NCBI GenBank assembly: GCA_018340805.1
Contig: JACMZG010001913.1
Location: 18,659,430-18,723,429 of the forward strand
Length of the DNA: 64,000 nucleotides
Origin: Microvelia longipes
Taxonomy: Eukaryota; Arthropoda; Insecta; Hemiptera; Veliidae
Direction of reading: 5' to 3'
The notes under the pieces are model-generated. The model had not been told where the DNA came from, searched no databases, and was given only the letters and a program-made list of their open reading frames with translations. A program made the translations under genes and the position numbers. Positions 1 through 13,506 of this stretch are shown one piece after another (position 1 is the stretch's first letter; every line of letters starts with the position of its first letter).

Positions 1-3000
1 CAATATTACAAATGGCGATAATAATTCAATGAGCTCATAGCACATACTAAAAACCGTTGCATTACGTTGGCAAATTTTGTTTGGTGAACAAATAGATTGT
101 GAGGTGATACCTTAATTATATATCCGACTATAATAGAAAAGCTGTTCATCCAATAATACCATTGCTGTGAGAAGGCGAAACTACACTCAAGTACGGATGA
201 AAACGCTTCGCTTTCATACATGAAGCCAGATGAAATAATTGTCGCGCTACCTCCAACTTAATGCGCGCATAGGTACTCAGACGCCCATACACTCGATAAC
301 ACACCCAACCGTTTCACCAACTCCCCAAGCTGAGCAATGCCAAAAAATCAGCAGTTTAGGCGAATGAACCCCAGTCTCAAGTTCTTCATCTGACATGACA
401 TAAATATAAACGAGCGCACACTGAGAGAAGAACTCATCGACTGTGAGAAATCTGTCGCAATGAAACTCCATGCTCAGAATGTAGGATCCTATACGCGAAA
501 TTTACCATCAACAGGCTTGAGCAGATAGAATTCTTAATTCAACATCTTAGCACTAGCCTGTATCTGATTAGCTGACTGATGGTCATAGGTTCGGGAGTGT
601 TCCCGTGCACGACTATCTAGCTATTCATTTTACGGAATATTTTTCTTTAATTTGATTTTTTATTATAATTGTAACGTGTTATTTGTTTTTTTTCGGTTAT
701 AAATTTACACAGTAATTTCCGGAAAAACGCAAAAGTAGTGTTGACTTTAAATGTGGGTTTTAATAATTTCAAATACATTTGCAAATTTGCGAAAAAATTA
801 TTTTATTGATCTTTTATTACTTGATGAATTTTATGAGCAACATTAAAATTATTTACAAGTAGAATTCTTCAATAAAAGCTGTTGGAATTTGGTATAAATT
901 ATTTTCAAGGCCCCATCATTGATATCAAACAATTGATCATTGTTAATAGTCATCTGTTTATCATTTCAATCTAATTATTATTATGGCACCTCAATTTGAT
1001 GTCGGAGTTTCTTATTTCATATTACTGGACTTACAACTGATTTTATGTTTACCAAATATTCCAATTCTACTTTTTTTCCCAAATTGGGGGGGGGAAATGC
1101 TTGCTTATAATTGTTCAATTTAGTAATGTAACACTAGTCGAAATAAATTGCTTGGCATCGTTTAAAAATTGATATCATCAATTTGCTTGTCTGTGTTATT
1201 AATTCAATCGAGTTTTTTATATGGATATAGTTGTACATGTCCATGTAGGTTATTTTATTGTTGGCAATGATAGATCCCTGTTCGAACTCGGATAGTTCAT
1301 AATGTTTGAATCAAACTCTTCCTTCGTTAAAGTATCTACACTTGTCTGTATATGATTCATTTCAAGACTTTATTTGGTTTCAAATCCACTTATAAATTTT
1401 TTCTTTTGTAACTCTGTCTCATAGATCGTTTGATTTGAAGATTTAGATTTCTAATCTCGAGTTGGCCAAAGTTGTAAAATTCATTAATTCATAATCTCGA
1501 TTCATGATACACAAATAATAAATTCTTGTCCATAACTTTGTATCATGGACACATAAATTCATAATCTGTACATAATTTGTTTACGAGCTGTATTTAACTC
1601 ATAACCGTACTCGTGTTCTGATGCATAAAATAATAACTTTTTTCGAGTGTATTAAATTTCATACTCTATAATTTCAAACATGAGTGCATAAAACAATATT
1701 CCCATTCATAATTTGTTCGAGTGTATAAAAACATAAATATCATGTTCCGAGGCCATTAAAATGGTAAACTCCATTCGTAATTGATCCAGATTCTGCTTCA
1801 TAATCTTGCTCATAATTTGTTAAAGGAGAGATATAATACTTTTAAAATTCTTCACGAGAACCAAGACAGGGAACACAATACTAAATAAAATTTAGAAAAA
1901 TAATAACTTTTACTTTCCAAAATGGCCGATTGAACTGCAACTGAAAACTGATTCACGTTGGGTTTAACCAAATGTGGATTCTTAATTTTACAAAAAATTG
2001 TAATTTACTGAGAAAAATTCGAGGGATTTTATAGAGCAATTACGACACCAACAACTCGTTTTGTGACGAATTGAAATTTCAGAATTTTTATATTCCACTT
2101 AATAATGGATGAAATCTACTTATCACTGAGATGATGTGCAATCTGAAAAATTTACTGAATTTTCTGAGGTAATCCGACAAAAAATTATCGATGAAAACAG
2201 TTAAGCATTTGATTGAAAAATTCAAACTATCTTCAATGAAATGGAGAAGACTTCATAAAAATTTTGTTAAGATAAATTTTTTTAGATAAAAATTACAGGG
2301 TTTTTTCAGGCTAGTTTATGACATTATTAAAGTCAATTATGACATTGTTTATATCATAAATACAATGTTAAATTCAAATATGACATACATATATTTCTTC
2401 TTTATAACTGAATGCCACACATGTTACTCATGATAAGTCGATTTCTTTCCGGTACCATTTTTAGGTGTTTAGCTGAAGGTTAATAATTTAAGTTATTAAT
2501 TATGCATGAATTTATAGTTTTGTTTACTCTACAAGTTAACATTTCATTCACTTTACACAAAAACATTTAAACATATTCTAGTATTAGCATTCGAACCTCG
2601 CGAGTACAGCAATAGATGTCCGCTCTCAGTGAAAACCAGCTCGATTAAATCCATAAAAACGATCGCCAATGAAATCAATACACGTAGATTATCTATGCAA
2701 TCTTGCAAAAGATGCTCCTATGATTCTTCTCATTATCGTCTCTCCTCACATTGGAAACTGATATCTCAACTCAAGTGACTCAGAAAATTAAAAAGAAAGA
2801 CAATCAGTTATCTTGACGAATAATAAAAAATCAATATATGACCAGAAAGCACAATGTAAACGAATCCGTAGAGTATAATTAATTGCGAGGAGAACAGGTA
2901 TCATGAGTGGACTGCAAACATACACAAATTTATAAATGTACTTTTTCAAACTAAACTATTTGATAATATAATAAATGGTAGACGATTGATTAGATAGTAT

Positions 3001-6000
3001 GATACACAAGTCAGCCATTTTCGTTGAAATATGCAAACGGCAAAACAAAGGCAAACATTATGAGGTGGTACTCTCAAGTTGACAAAAGAACCTACCAGTG
3101 TTTCCGTAGTTATATGCAAAGCAAATTTTCACACTCGTTCAGAATAAGAACAGCATCAGGCAACTATTATTCCAGTCAATCCTAAAAGGAAAATTATCTA
3201 ATAAGAGCTATACCTATAAAGACGTATGGCGTATGCTCTTACACGTGAGACTATATTGAATATCACACATGCACATTGTTTTCACAAAGTTCGAGATAGA
3301 TCCGCTATATTTATTGAAAAGTTGTAGTTTCATGCATATTTAACACTCTCAGTCACACTCAGCCAACGTTACGATTGAGATAACGAAGCCTGTCATTGAC
3401 AATGTATCCACTTTGCAAACACTAATGATGTCTTCTCAAAAATAATCAGAAACACGTCGAGAATTTTGTCGCACTTGTGAAGTGGGCCAATAGTCGAAAC
3501 ATAACAATATCAAAGTATCAGTTAGAAGAGTACCAGTTATTCAATATACATTCAGCTTTCCCTCTCACTTAGGGCAAACACTTAAGTGGTTCTCGCTCTC
3601 GCACTCTAAATAGCCTGTACCAAATACTGTAAGAGAATTATAGAGTCTATATAAGCAGTAGATGACTGCAACATATTCATACCAGCTTATAACGGACAAA
3701 GGTTATGGTCATATATCATAAGAAAAGTCGATAAATATATTAGGAACGTATCGTAGTTCAGGTGAAGATTCCTGGTATTCCTACATTTACTTGCCTCCAT
3801 AAGTCCTTTCGCTTCGGTAAAAGTCCCACATTGTGAAAATAACTTAGAATATCCAGTCAAGCTGTGAGAACGGAATCAATTCAGATCCAGAAATATAGTC
3901 AAAAAGAATCTCAAATGATGAAGAACTCTCGTGACTAGGCAATAGTGGTAATTGAAAGAATGTGTTCGCCAAGTGCTAATCGCCGGAAACCCGGAATAGA
4001 AAGCAGAAATGGAACGTACGGAACAGGAAAAAAGAACTGATAAAAGGAATATTTTCAGAAAAATATGTTTGATTGACATTTTCATATTATCAAAAGTAAA
4101 TGAATGTGATTGATGGAGAAATTTATTACGAAAATTATTCGTGAAAAATAAAAAAACAAATAATTATTACAGGAGTTGAAAGGGTGAGAAAGGGCAATAC
4201 AAAGAAATACATAGTAATGTAATTTTTTATATTGTATAGTCTTGTGTGAAAAGAAATTATGATGATAAATGTAAATATTCATATAACTAATTATATATGT
4301 GACACTAATATGTAAAGTGTTAACCTAATAGTACAGTAAAGTCTTGTGGCAGTCTAACAATTGTCGGATTCGTACAATAGTCCTGAAAATATCCCTGTAG
4401 AGAGCAACTGAGACGCTGTTATTTACTAATTCTTATGGTGAGGTAATATAAGGATTCATGCTAGTGTTTAATTGTTAAATTGTTTAAAAGATATATCTTG
4501 TATTTATCCCAATGTTCGAGGGAGAAAGAAAAGATTGTCTCTGAAGAATATTCCGAAAAAGAAAGATGTAATGAGAGGACTGAAAGATAAGTTGTATGTT
4601 TAAAATAGCTTGTGCTAATGATGTGCGCTAAAAAAATATTATTCAGTGATTCGGTATAAATATTTTTTTAAAAATATCCTTAATAATTCAGGGTAGGGAT
4701 AATAGAGCACTTACCAGTCAACCGCATTTATGCTCGATATCATGTGGACACTGGGTTTAATTTATATTGAGCAATTCTCAATACGTATTTTTAATTGGAT
4801 ATTTTAAAACGAATTTTGAGGGACATTATAATTAAGTTATTAATTTCTGTTATATGTCAAAATTTAGTTTTGCGTCATATAAAAAATAATAATATTACGT
4901 ATATATATAGAGATATTATATGTTTATAATTTACTTCGCATTTAATGATGCGTTATTATGTCTAGATTTTTTGACTTATGTCTTGTCTTTGTTTAATTGT
5001 AGTAATATCTTCACTTAATGTTAGATGAATTCATGTTATGTGGTTAATAGTGAAGAGTCCACTCTTCTTTTGTAACAAACATAGAATTTATCACTTTATA
5101 TAAACCTAGACTAGTATCAAATGTTTATTTTAAAATAGACAAGCTGTTGTTAAACTCTATTTTGTTGTCCTTATGAATTACTACATATTAGTTGAAATCA
5201 TTTATAAAAAAAATATTAATATGACTTATCACTCTACGGCAACCACACCTCTATATAATAGTATACATATAGGACTATGTCTCTCAAATAAGTGATATCG
5301 TAATAACTGAAAGTATCCTTCACACATATGATAAAAATTCGGTTTATGTACATAAGAAATATATCATATATTCGGTGATAGATTCTATTACCGTTTAATT
5401 CAATACACCTCTTCGCATCTGATTATCCTCTCCCTATGTGAAATTAAAAATGTTTTTGAAATTGCATGCCATAATTCGAACAACTTATATACAATAATCA
5501 GAGTGAGTCGATAATGAAAATACAAGAGAAGAGAGGAAAGGACAGACGACAAGGAGAATATACTAGTAAAACTTTTCAATAACTCTCTAAGATACATGAC
5601 AGGATAACTATAAATAAGAATTTACAAATTAAACCGATTTTAATTAATAAATAAAGCACACTTTAGACGAGTAGATTTTAGATAATAACTCTAAAGAGGT
5701 ATTTACAAATCTCTTCTATGAAAAGATAATTAAACTGCATTTAATCAAATCAACTCTGTAAAACTATAATTGATATAATTAAAGTGGGTACCTACGTCAA
5801 TAATAGGGCTTCTAATTATAATTTTCAGCTGTGTAGTAAGATTAATAGCAGATTTGTTAGTCGGCCACTAACTACTAATGAATGTCATCGAATCAAGAAA
5901 GAAGGTGAGGCGGTAACCAGGGCGACACAGACGCACTATCGCATGGCACAGATCTAAAGGTGTAATATACCAAATAACTATTTACTCACAGTCATGTAAG

Positions 6001-8750
6001 AAAACTTCTCAATTCAAAATATAATAATAAGATTTCATAAAAATATATGAAATAATAAGTAGTATATTCAATACATATATGCAATATTCAGATATGGCAA
6101 TTGTATTAACAACAATTTAATATTAATAAAGATTTTAATAGAAGATAGACAGGGTAAGTATGTAGCATTTGCTTTAATGAACTGACCGTATATTGAGGTC
6201 TTAGTATTACAGATATGTCTCTTTTCATAAGGTAGTTTACGTTGTCTGAGTTTTTAATCGAGGGGTTTAGTTATAAATATGGTATTAGCCTCATGTAATA
6301 TACATTAATTCGGAACTTTACTATCTATAAGAACAGATGCTGCCACAGGAAATTAATATAGAACACTAGATGAAAAGCGGTGCAAAATATTATATTAAAA
6401 ATCAGTCGACGGAGGAGTTAACCCTATAATAAAAACTCTCACTAGACTCCGCTTACATTAAATATAATAGTACCTGACTTCTAAATTGTGTTGTATAGAA
6501 AAATATAGATCAACACACTAAATATGTATATATGCCCAAACTATTCCCTAAATTCTACTAATAATTATGATAAAATGTTCTCTCAAAAAATTTATTATAC
6601 TTTTGTCCCTATAACTCATGTCTAATTATAATTTAATTAATTAATTTATTCTTAATATTTCAATGAGTTTAACAACAGAATCAAATTTAAAAGATTTATA
6701 TGTATAACAGAGTTATATTATGAATATAGTAACGAGTTAACTATGATTCATGTAACAGTTAAATAAATATCTTACATCATCTTCGAATCAAATGTGTTCC
6801 AATTTTTTTCTACATTTTTTTAATAATTTAGCGAAGGTGTAGAGCTAAAGTTAGATATGATGAAAATATTGTTTGGCGTATTATCATACGAAATTCTACT
6901 CATATACTATAAAGAATTTGAACTTCACATACATTAATAATATAATATACACAAATAATAGATAATTACATGTTGACATAGTAATATTATAAACAATATC
7001 GGGAGTAAGAGATGTGTTATTTTGAGAACTTCACCCAGATTGACATATGGATATAAAGGCAATGTGACCGCCAAAAAATATCTATTACCTCTCCATACAG
7101 TATGATTGAATTCGAAATAAATATAGGATCAATGTGTAATTACTCGTACAATCCTACTCATTAGCGCATATCTCAGCCTCAACACGATCCTCTCTTCGAT
7201 AATGCACATATGTACTATGAAGTTCATAACTACTGATTTGTAGAATGATAATATTCTCTAAGCAATTAAAATATTAGCCAGAAAGTGATCTCTACAGGAC
7301 TATCAACTGACAATATCAACAACATAGTGAACAATATGATGAATGTAACAAAACTAAAATCATGATTAACTGCCCTTCGAAATTGCTGTATACTTCAATG
7401 AAATAAACAGTAGATTAATGATTCATCCAAAAATATCCATGTGAAATTCATCCCAAGCGTGGGATGGAACCCAATCCAATCCCAATTTAACCTTCAAACA
7501 TGACGTCTCACAAAACAAATATCAGCCATGTGCTAGCCAAGATCGTATAACAAATGTCCCCCACAATAATCAGACACATGGTTAGGTAAATATACTGACG
7601 CAGAAAACAGATGCAAAGCGTTCGATAAAATTCATATTAGCCCGTGATAAAACCGACCCAATGCAAAGAAGAAAAATATGTTACGTCTCAGTCTTTATAC
7701 GTAAGTGTACCCGAGATCATGTGTCATAAACATAGTCTTTTACCAATATCACGTGAGTGAGTCCATATTATAACCAGACTGGCTATCCGATCATCTATAA
7801 ACTACCATGTACTAAGCCAATTGAGAAAACATTGTTTCACATGATAGGCAATATTATCTGTGTAATGTTGTTGTAATGAGTGAATTGTCTCTCAAGATTG
7901 ATGAATTATCCTTATGATTTTTGTACTTTCTTTATTGGTGGTATTATGCACACTCATGCCTTTTCAAGATGATTTAATTGTTTGTTTTAATTTCATTTTT
8001 GCGTATGTTTTGAATGTTTGATTGTTTGAATTCCTTCTTTAATTTTATTAAAATGTAAGATTATATTTGAAATTGAAATAATGAAATAAAAAGCAAAACA
8101 CCGAGAGAGAGGATTATCGATATTAATTTTAAATTTGATTTTTCATTGAATTGTTTAATTGATGCTTTAATTTTATGGTAATTTAAAACATCGATTTTTT
8201 TTAACTTTGCTATTATATTATTTTTAATAATTATTATTTCTATTGCATTAATTAAAACAACAATTTACAAATTAAATGGATCTTTAGAAATTAATTTGTA
8301 AGTTATTAAAAAATGTAGAAATAAAATAGAATTACAATAAGAAATTATTAATAGAATAACTTAATTAAAATTTAATTATTAATCCAGGAAATTCTAAAAA
8401 TTATGATAAAAATATAATGTAATGGGAAAATTTGGGCACTTTACTCTAGTTTGGGATTAATGTTTTGGAATATATTTTTGTTTTTAATAACATAAATATA
8501 GTTTATTTTATAGCGGATTTTTAAGTTTTATAGCGTTTTAATAATTTTCGCTATCCTAGCTTTATATCGTAAAGCATCTGTCTAGATGACTCATATTTTA
8601 ACTAATATTTCACCCTTAAACAGACAGGTAATACTATGAGGATAAGAATCATTTCTTCTGAAGTCTAATCATTCTGCTTCAATATAATTAAGAAAACAAT
8701 AATAAATATTTTCATATTTTATTTTATTGTTTTCTATTGTTTATATCATT
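1..8750. other. AT-rich stretch without recognised gene
   Basis: I see no coding exon, RNA gene or clear transposon here. All open frames are short (about 70 codons or less), have no recognisable motif and fit chance in AT-rich DNA. Around 1480-1800 there is a loose local repetition of CATAA/CATAATTTGT words. An 8-G run lies near 1088. Diverged repeats could be present but I could not recognise any. Confidence 0.5.
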
Positions 8751-9890
8751 AACTTAGCTGTGCCCGATTCCGCTCTGCTGGCCCTCTCTGTCGAAAACAT
8801 GATCTTGTTAAAAAAAATGTTAATTTACTTTAAAGTCTGTAAATTACTAATCCTATTAAGTGGTTCAGTTTAATTATATTTATAAAAAATTAAATTTACA
8901 TAAAACGTTTTCTTGTTTATCATTCTGTGGGTGGCAATTTTATAGGTTTGATAATTTTTATTAATTTCTTTTTCCTTTCCTTTCACTTTTTTTTTTTAGA
9001 CTCTTATTTTAAGTAGTCTTCTTTATATTTTATCTTTTCATTCTGAAACAGCTTTGGAAGACTTTCAAAATTCTATTTCACAACCATTTTAATTTCCTCA
9101 AGATTAACATGTAGACAATGTTAAAAGGGGGAATGGGGGTACAATTAATTATGCTATAAATCTGGGCAGGAGTGCAATCTACAACTATTTCGTAAGGTTT
9201 CATTTGGCAATCGGATAAGAAGTTTTAGGAGTATATAAAGAGACATACAGGGACATACATACAGACATGTAAATAAATATTAAAAAGTTTTATTTTGAAT
9301 ATTTTAATAAAATTTAATATATGTAATTTGTCCTAAAATTTAGACTTTGAAAATATATTCATTGTCCTTAGAAATTGGACATTTAAAAATATTAAAAAAA
9401 TAAAATTTTTTTCAAAAATAAAATTTTAAACTTTTTCAAATTTTTCTTTTGATTTCTTCCCATACAAATCTAATTTTCATACAAAAATAATTTTTTCAAA
9501 AAAGTTATAGCGGCAAGTTGCTCAAAAACATGAGACAACGCGAGGACAGAATTCTTTGAAACGCTATTTCGTCACCCAGTAATTCAAAATAAAATTTTAA
9601 AAAAATATCATAAATCTAATTATATTTTTTGCAACTTTTCCCACATTTCAAAATCCTGTAAAATTAAAATTATTGTTTTTTTCATTTTTTCAGAAAAATT
9701 TTTCAAAAATATTAAAAATTTTTTTTGTCAATTTCATATGCTATAATCCGGCCAGGAGTGGCAATCTAAACTTTCGTAAAGTTTCATGAGCAATCGGATC
9801 CCAGTTCAGTTTTAGGTAGTCTATAAAGGACATAACAGACAGACAGACAGTGACAGACATACATCCATTTTTACTATATTAAGATGTGTA
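8750..9890 (+). repeat. insect-type interspersed repeat (probable LINE 3' region), two tail copies
   Basis: The stretch opens with an AGCTGTGCCCG word near 8758 and ends in a tail reading roughly 'gtttcat..gcaatcgg..agtttagg..tctataaagg acata' followed by CAGA/CATA repeats. The tail occurs twice, at about 9150-9285 and 9725-9880, both preceded by 'gctataa..gg.caggagtg.caatct'. This arrangement is common in interspersed repeats of insect genomes. The two tails suggest two insertions or an internal duplication. No reverse transcriptase is visible between them. The LINE assignment comes from memory of similar tails and is tentative. Confidence 0.55.
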
Positions 9891-10279
9891 CATTAAAAAA
9901 TATTATATCTGATCGTACTTTGTGATTTTGAGATATGACTGAAATTAATACTAATACTCGATATATTGATATTTGCTATATTTGAAACAATAAAGCTGAC
10001 ATGTTATTTGATAAAATGTGAATGTTATGAGTGTGTGTGTGATTTGAAGTGCTCAGACATATTAAGATATTGAAGACACTGAAATCTGTGGTATCTAGTC
10101 TCCTTGTTGAAAACACATTGCCACTGTTTCTGGTATTTAGTTCTGGTTCTCGTGAAATTTTGATATTATGTTATTTAGGTCTACAATGAAAGGGTGCCTT
10201 ATTTTAGTATTACTATAATTCAAAAGATTTAATAAAATATAGATATATTTATGCAAGTAATTATGTACCAAATAAATCT

Positions 10280-11250
10280 GGGAGAGTTAATCTCCATCAT
10301 TGTTTATACATTTCAAACCATTCAGGCAGTTCGTGAATTCCGGTCCGGAAAAAAGATGGGCGATTGAATGAATGAAATTTGTCAATGATTTTTGGAACAC
10401 ATCAAGGGTTTGAACTGCCATCAGCCAATATGATGTTTGAAGGAGACCTGATATAAATAATCAATCTGATTGGCGCCATGTCAGGTGAGTTAAGCCGCAT
10501 GAGGGAGAACTTCCCAGGCCCAGGATATGGAAAGATAGTCAAACTGTTGGTCTTTGACGTTATGCGGTCGGGCGTTGTCATGTAGTAGAAGACAGGCCTT
10601 GTTCCAGCACCTGTAAAGGTCGTCTTTTGTTGGCAGTGCCTCCATTCAAGCGTATCAATTGATTTGAAACCTTTTCCCTGTAAACTGTTTCGCCTGGCTT
10701 TAGGAACTCATGGATATAACTTACTCCCTCACAGTCCCACCAAATGCAACATCAAGGTTTTTGCTGCGTGAATATTTCGCTTGGACAATAATGTTGATGC
10801 TCACCTGGACGAACCCAAGTTTTTTCGTTTTGGGTTTTCATAATATACCCATTTTTCATCTCCAGTTATGATTTTTGTGCAGGAAAACTTTTTTCTTAAA
10901 TCTTCATTAGGAGAGGGAAACCGCAGTTGTCATAACCAGTATCTTTTTGTTCTCTGGAGATATGAGATATGAGGCACATCGGCAAGCTTTTTGATCATTT
11001 CCTAGCTTGGTCCTATGTCGGAGGGATATTTGCTTGCTGGGCTAACTCCGATGTTAGGCAAGATCTTTGGTTGAGTCTGGCATTGGAATTTTATCCAAAA
11101 AAAAATTCCATGGTCTTCATCCAAAATCTTTGTTGATTGGACCAGGCCGTTCAGAATCTGAAAGGTCGAAATTACCTTCTCTAAATTGCTAACCATTTTT
11201 TCAAAAGTCTTATAAGTCACTGCTCCTTTATCCCAGCGCAGAAATGATCA
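10280..11250 (-). pseudogene. degenerate mariner-family transposase
   Basis: On the minus strand, frames broken by stops and frameshifts give consecutive mariner blocks. ITGDEKWVYYENPKRK with KTWVRPGE lies near 10800-10860. CIWWDCEGV and FLKPGETV lie near 10680-10750, LLHDNARPH near 10570-10600 and SPDMAP near 10470-10490. FFRTGIHELPEW lies near 10320-10360. The three catalytic aspartates of the DD34D triad are therefore traceable (GDEKW, HDNAR, SPDMAP). The C-terminal block resembles the usual 'FY..GI..LPERW' end. The N-terminal DNA-binding half is poorly recognisable; an open frame at 11002-11220 lies in the right place without a clear helix-turn-helix motif. I did not find terminal inverted repeats. 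The product would be a cut-and-paste transposase; this copy is dead. Confidence 0.85.
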
Positions 11251-11299
11251 CTCATGTGGCCTCATATGCCGTTTCTTTAATTGAAGCAAATAATAAACA

Positions 11300-12960
11300 A
11301 TTGCCTTAAATGCTATTTCTGAAGTCATTTGAAATTTGATCGTTTTTTTTTGCAATATTAAAACCCAGACTGAATTTTTTTATAGATCTATATTAAAATT
11401 ATATTTAGTCATAAAAGCAAAAAAAAAGATTTGTTTTATTTAATTCAGGGCCTATTTTCTAAATAGCACCTTTTTCAACTTGTAGACCTTAATATTAGAA
11501 AGTGGGGTCATTCTCAGCTAAGGTATATCATGCTAGATAAATTGAGTGTATGTGTGCTGGAGTGTGTATTATGAAAATTGCCATGTGTGTATTAGAGATG
11601 CATTACACGTTGTATATTCGAGTAGCGAAATAATTAAAATTGTATCCATGGACACCAAAATCACCAGGTTGGGTTGTCTTTCTAGTCAAATTATAATGTC
11701 ATCTTGCCATCATTGCCATTTTGAATTTATGTTGCATTTCAATTATATTGCGGTCATCCTCTTCATTCAAACTGCAGCTGAAGTCGCATCCTTACTGCAT
11801 CCAAACTGCCACCCAAACGTCACGGCCATGTTTCATATGTCTTTGCAAACATGTTGCAAAATCTCCGATGAGTCTAAAGCATTAGGTCAGAATCTTCAGC
11901 TCTAGAGCCCATGCGGCTCTTTTGTTGCTTTAATGCGGCTTTTGAAACATAATTCCACTTTTTAAATTTGCCGAAGCCTTTCTAATACCTAACTATAATA
12001 TCAATCGATTTGATTAAAAACGGAATAAATGCGCAATATATTAATTAAAAGATTATATGATTCTAGCGTGTCATGTATTGCATTTTCTACTATAAAGGTT
12101 TCAATGTTAAAAGGATTTTGGCTCTCAGCCAAATATTTAACTGTTATATTTTTGATTTTTGGCTCATTTGTGACCACTGGATCTAAAGTCATAGTGAATG
12201 ATATATATAGTCGCACGAGGGTATGCCTATTGTATATGCCTATTGATAGAAACAACGACATTGGAGTGACTGAGCAAGAATATGTTAAGGCAACTTGGAA
12301 TGTGGGAAATTACTAATTGTAAAACTCTATGGATCATATGATGGTTATCTTAAAGCTTGATGTTGTTCTTGTTGAATGATTTTTTTTCAGCAATTTAGAA
12401 CAAAGTTTCAGAATTTGCTATAAGTTCGACAACTATTAAATTTCCTCGGAATACATGGCATGTCCATGGGCATCTGCATTTGATGACACCTCTTACCGAC
12501 GATAGAATTAATCACCGACAATGACACTGTATAAAACCAAATTTTTTTTGAAGGGGAATCAGAGGGGGTTAACATTTTAAACAAGCACCATGTCCGTACA
12601 GATCAGAGATACCGAGCTTATATATCGATATTATAAACTCACGGATTGGGCTCTGAGTCAAAGTTGCCATATAAAGAGAGAATGAGTGTACATTTTAGAA
12701 TTAGAAAATATATTGGAGGAATGCAGAATGTTGGATTTGGAATCGTTATTCTATTGTAACAATGGAAGTGGATAATACAAATGAAAGTGCATGTATCTGA
12801 GTGATTTACCAGTGGCAGCGAACATCAAAGTCTTCCAGGTAGTAAGGTGAAGAAGTTATTGTTGATACCTTATCCCAAAGCAGAATTATGTGGTACGTAC
12901 TAGAGGTTGCTGCAAATGTACTTGCAATTGGGGTACATGTAAAAAGTACATCGAGCTGTA
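11300..12960. other. unassigned stretch
   Basis: No recognised gene. A 119-codon open frame on the plus strand (11546-11905) has no motif I know and no supporting codon pattern. The part from about 12640 to 12960 may belong to the same eroded element as the polymerase-like remnant that follows, since it includes a short cysteine-containing piece (KCTCNWGTCKKYIELYD), but this is speculative. Confidence 0.3.
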
Positions 12961-12969
12961 CGATTCAAC

Positions 12970-13215
12970 CAGAGGGCTATATTTTTAAGAAATGTTGATG
13001 AAAACACAAAGTTAAGATCAGAAGTAAATCGGATTGGATAAGAATTACTATAAACTGTTGAATAATAGTCTTTATGGAAAACAGTTGAGAATCTAAAGAG
13101 AAAGAATTTAATTTGATTAAGAACTCGCTAAAAAAGCTGTTTTGACGTATGTTTTCAAAACCGAGTTTCAGAAAAAACAATCAAAATTGATGAGGATTTT
13201 ATTTGCTGTTTTGTT
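12970..13215 (+). pseudogene. remnant of protein-primed DNA polymerase B (Maverick/Polinton-like)
   Basis: Reading the plus strand with frameshifts gives YYKLLNNSLYGK at about 13045-13080, then VENLKRK. Further on come SKPSFRKTIKIDEDF and a weak IYG. Polymerase B proteins of Maverick/Polinton elements and related large DNA elements have a block of the type 'FFKLMNNSVYGKTMENVRKR' followed by 'RPNFKSF.IF.ED' and 'KPIYLG'. The order and spacing match this. Several frameshifts and stops make it non-functional. No integrase, capsid, packaging ATPase or long terminal inverted repeat was seen nearby. The Maverick assignment is by motif memory; a polymerase from another protein-primed element is possible. 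Confidence 0.5.
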
Positions 13216-13273
13216 GAAACAATGGATAGTAATCAAATTTATGGATAGATCAAGATCACGCTGATCCTCGAGA

Positions 13274-13501
13274 ATGATACACGATAGGGTAACGAGTAGT
13301 CGTACATTCTCGCACAATCGACCAGAACCATCTGATTACGAAATAAAGGAGACACTCGCGCTCGATCACGATATAGTATTCGTGGAGGTTAAAAACGTAT
13401 CGAGGAGAACAGAATTGCGAGACGCGGTGTCCTCGCAACTGCCAGAGCTTCCTATTGTTGCCGGCGGATCTAGTCTACACGTTTCGGCAACCACCCTGTG
13501 A
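13274..13501 (+). CDS. unrecognised GC-richer 75-codon ORF or exon fragment
   Basis: This open frame begins with ATG at 13274 and ends at TGA 13499-13501. I do not recognise the product. The stretch 13250-13500 is much richer in G, C and CpG than its surroundings and uses codons such as TCG, GCG and CGA, which hints at former coding. The protein is acidic and polar in its first half (DYEIKETLALDHDIVFVEVK) and ends in LPELPIVAGG followed by a serine-rich tail; there is no clear domain. It stops a few bases before the duplicated repeat at 13507. It could be an exon, a pseudogene, part of the neighbouring eroded element, or chance. Confidence 0.3.
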   Translation: MIHDRVTSSRTFSHNRPEPSDYEIKETLALDHDIVFVEVKNVSRRTELRDAVSSQLPELPIVAGGSSLHVSATTL

Positions 13502-13506
13502 TTAAT

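Noticed and set aside
2588..2612. Possible tRNA T-arm (GGTTCGAATGC on the minus strand)
   Set aside because: No matching stem, A box or acceptor stem could be found.
11546..11905. 119-codon open frame, the longest outside repeats and the kelch exon
   Set aside because: No recognised motif, no splice context and no compositional difference from its surroundings; may be chance.
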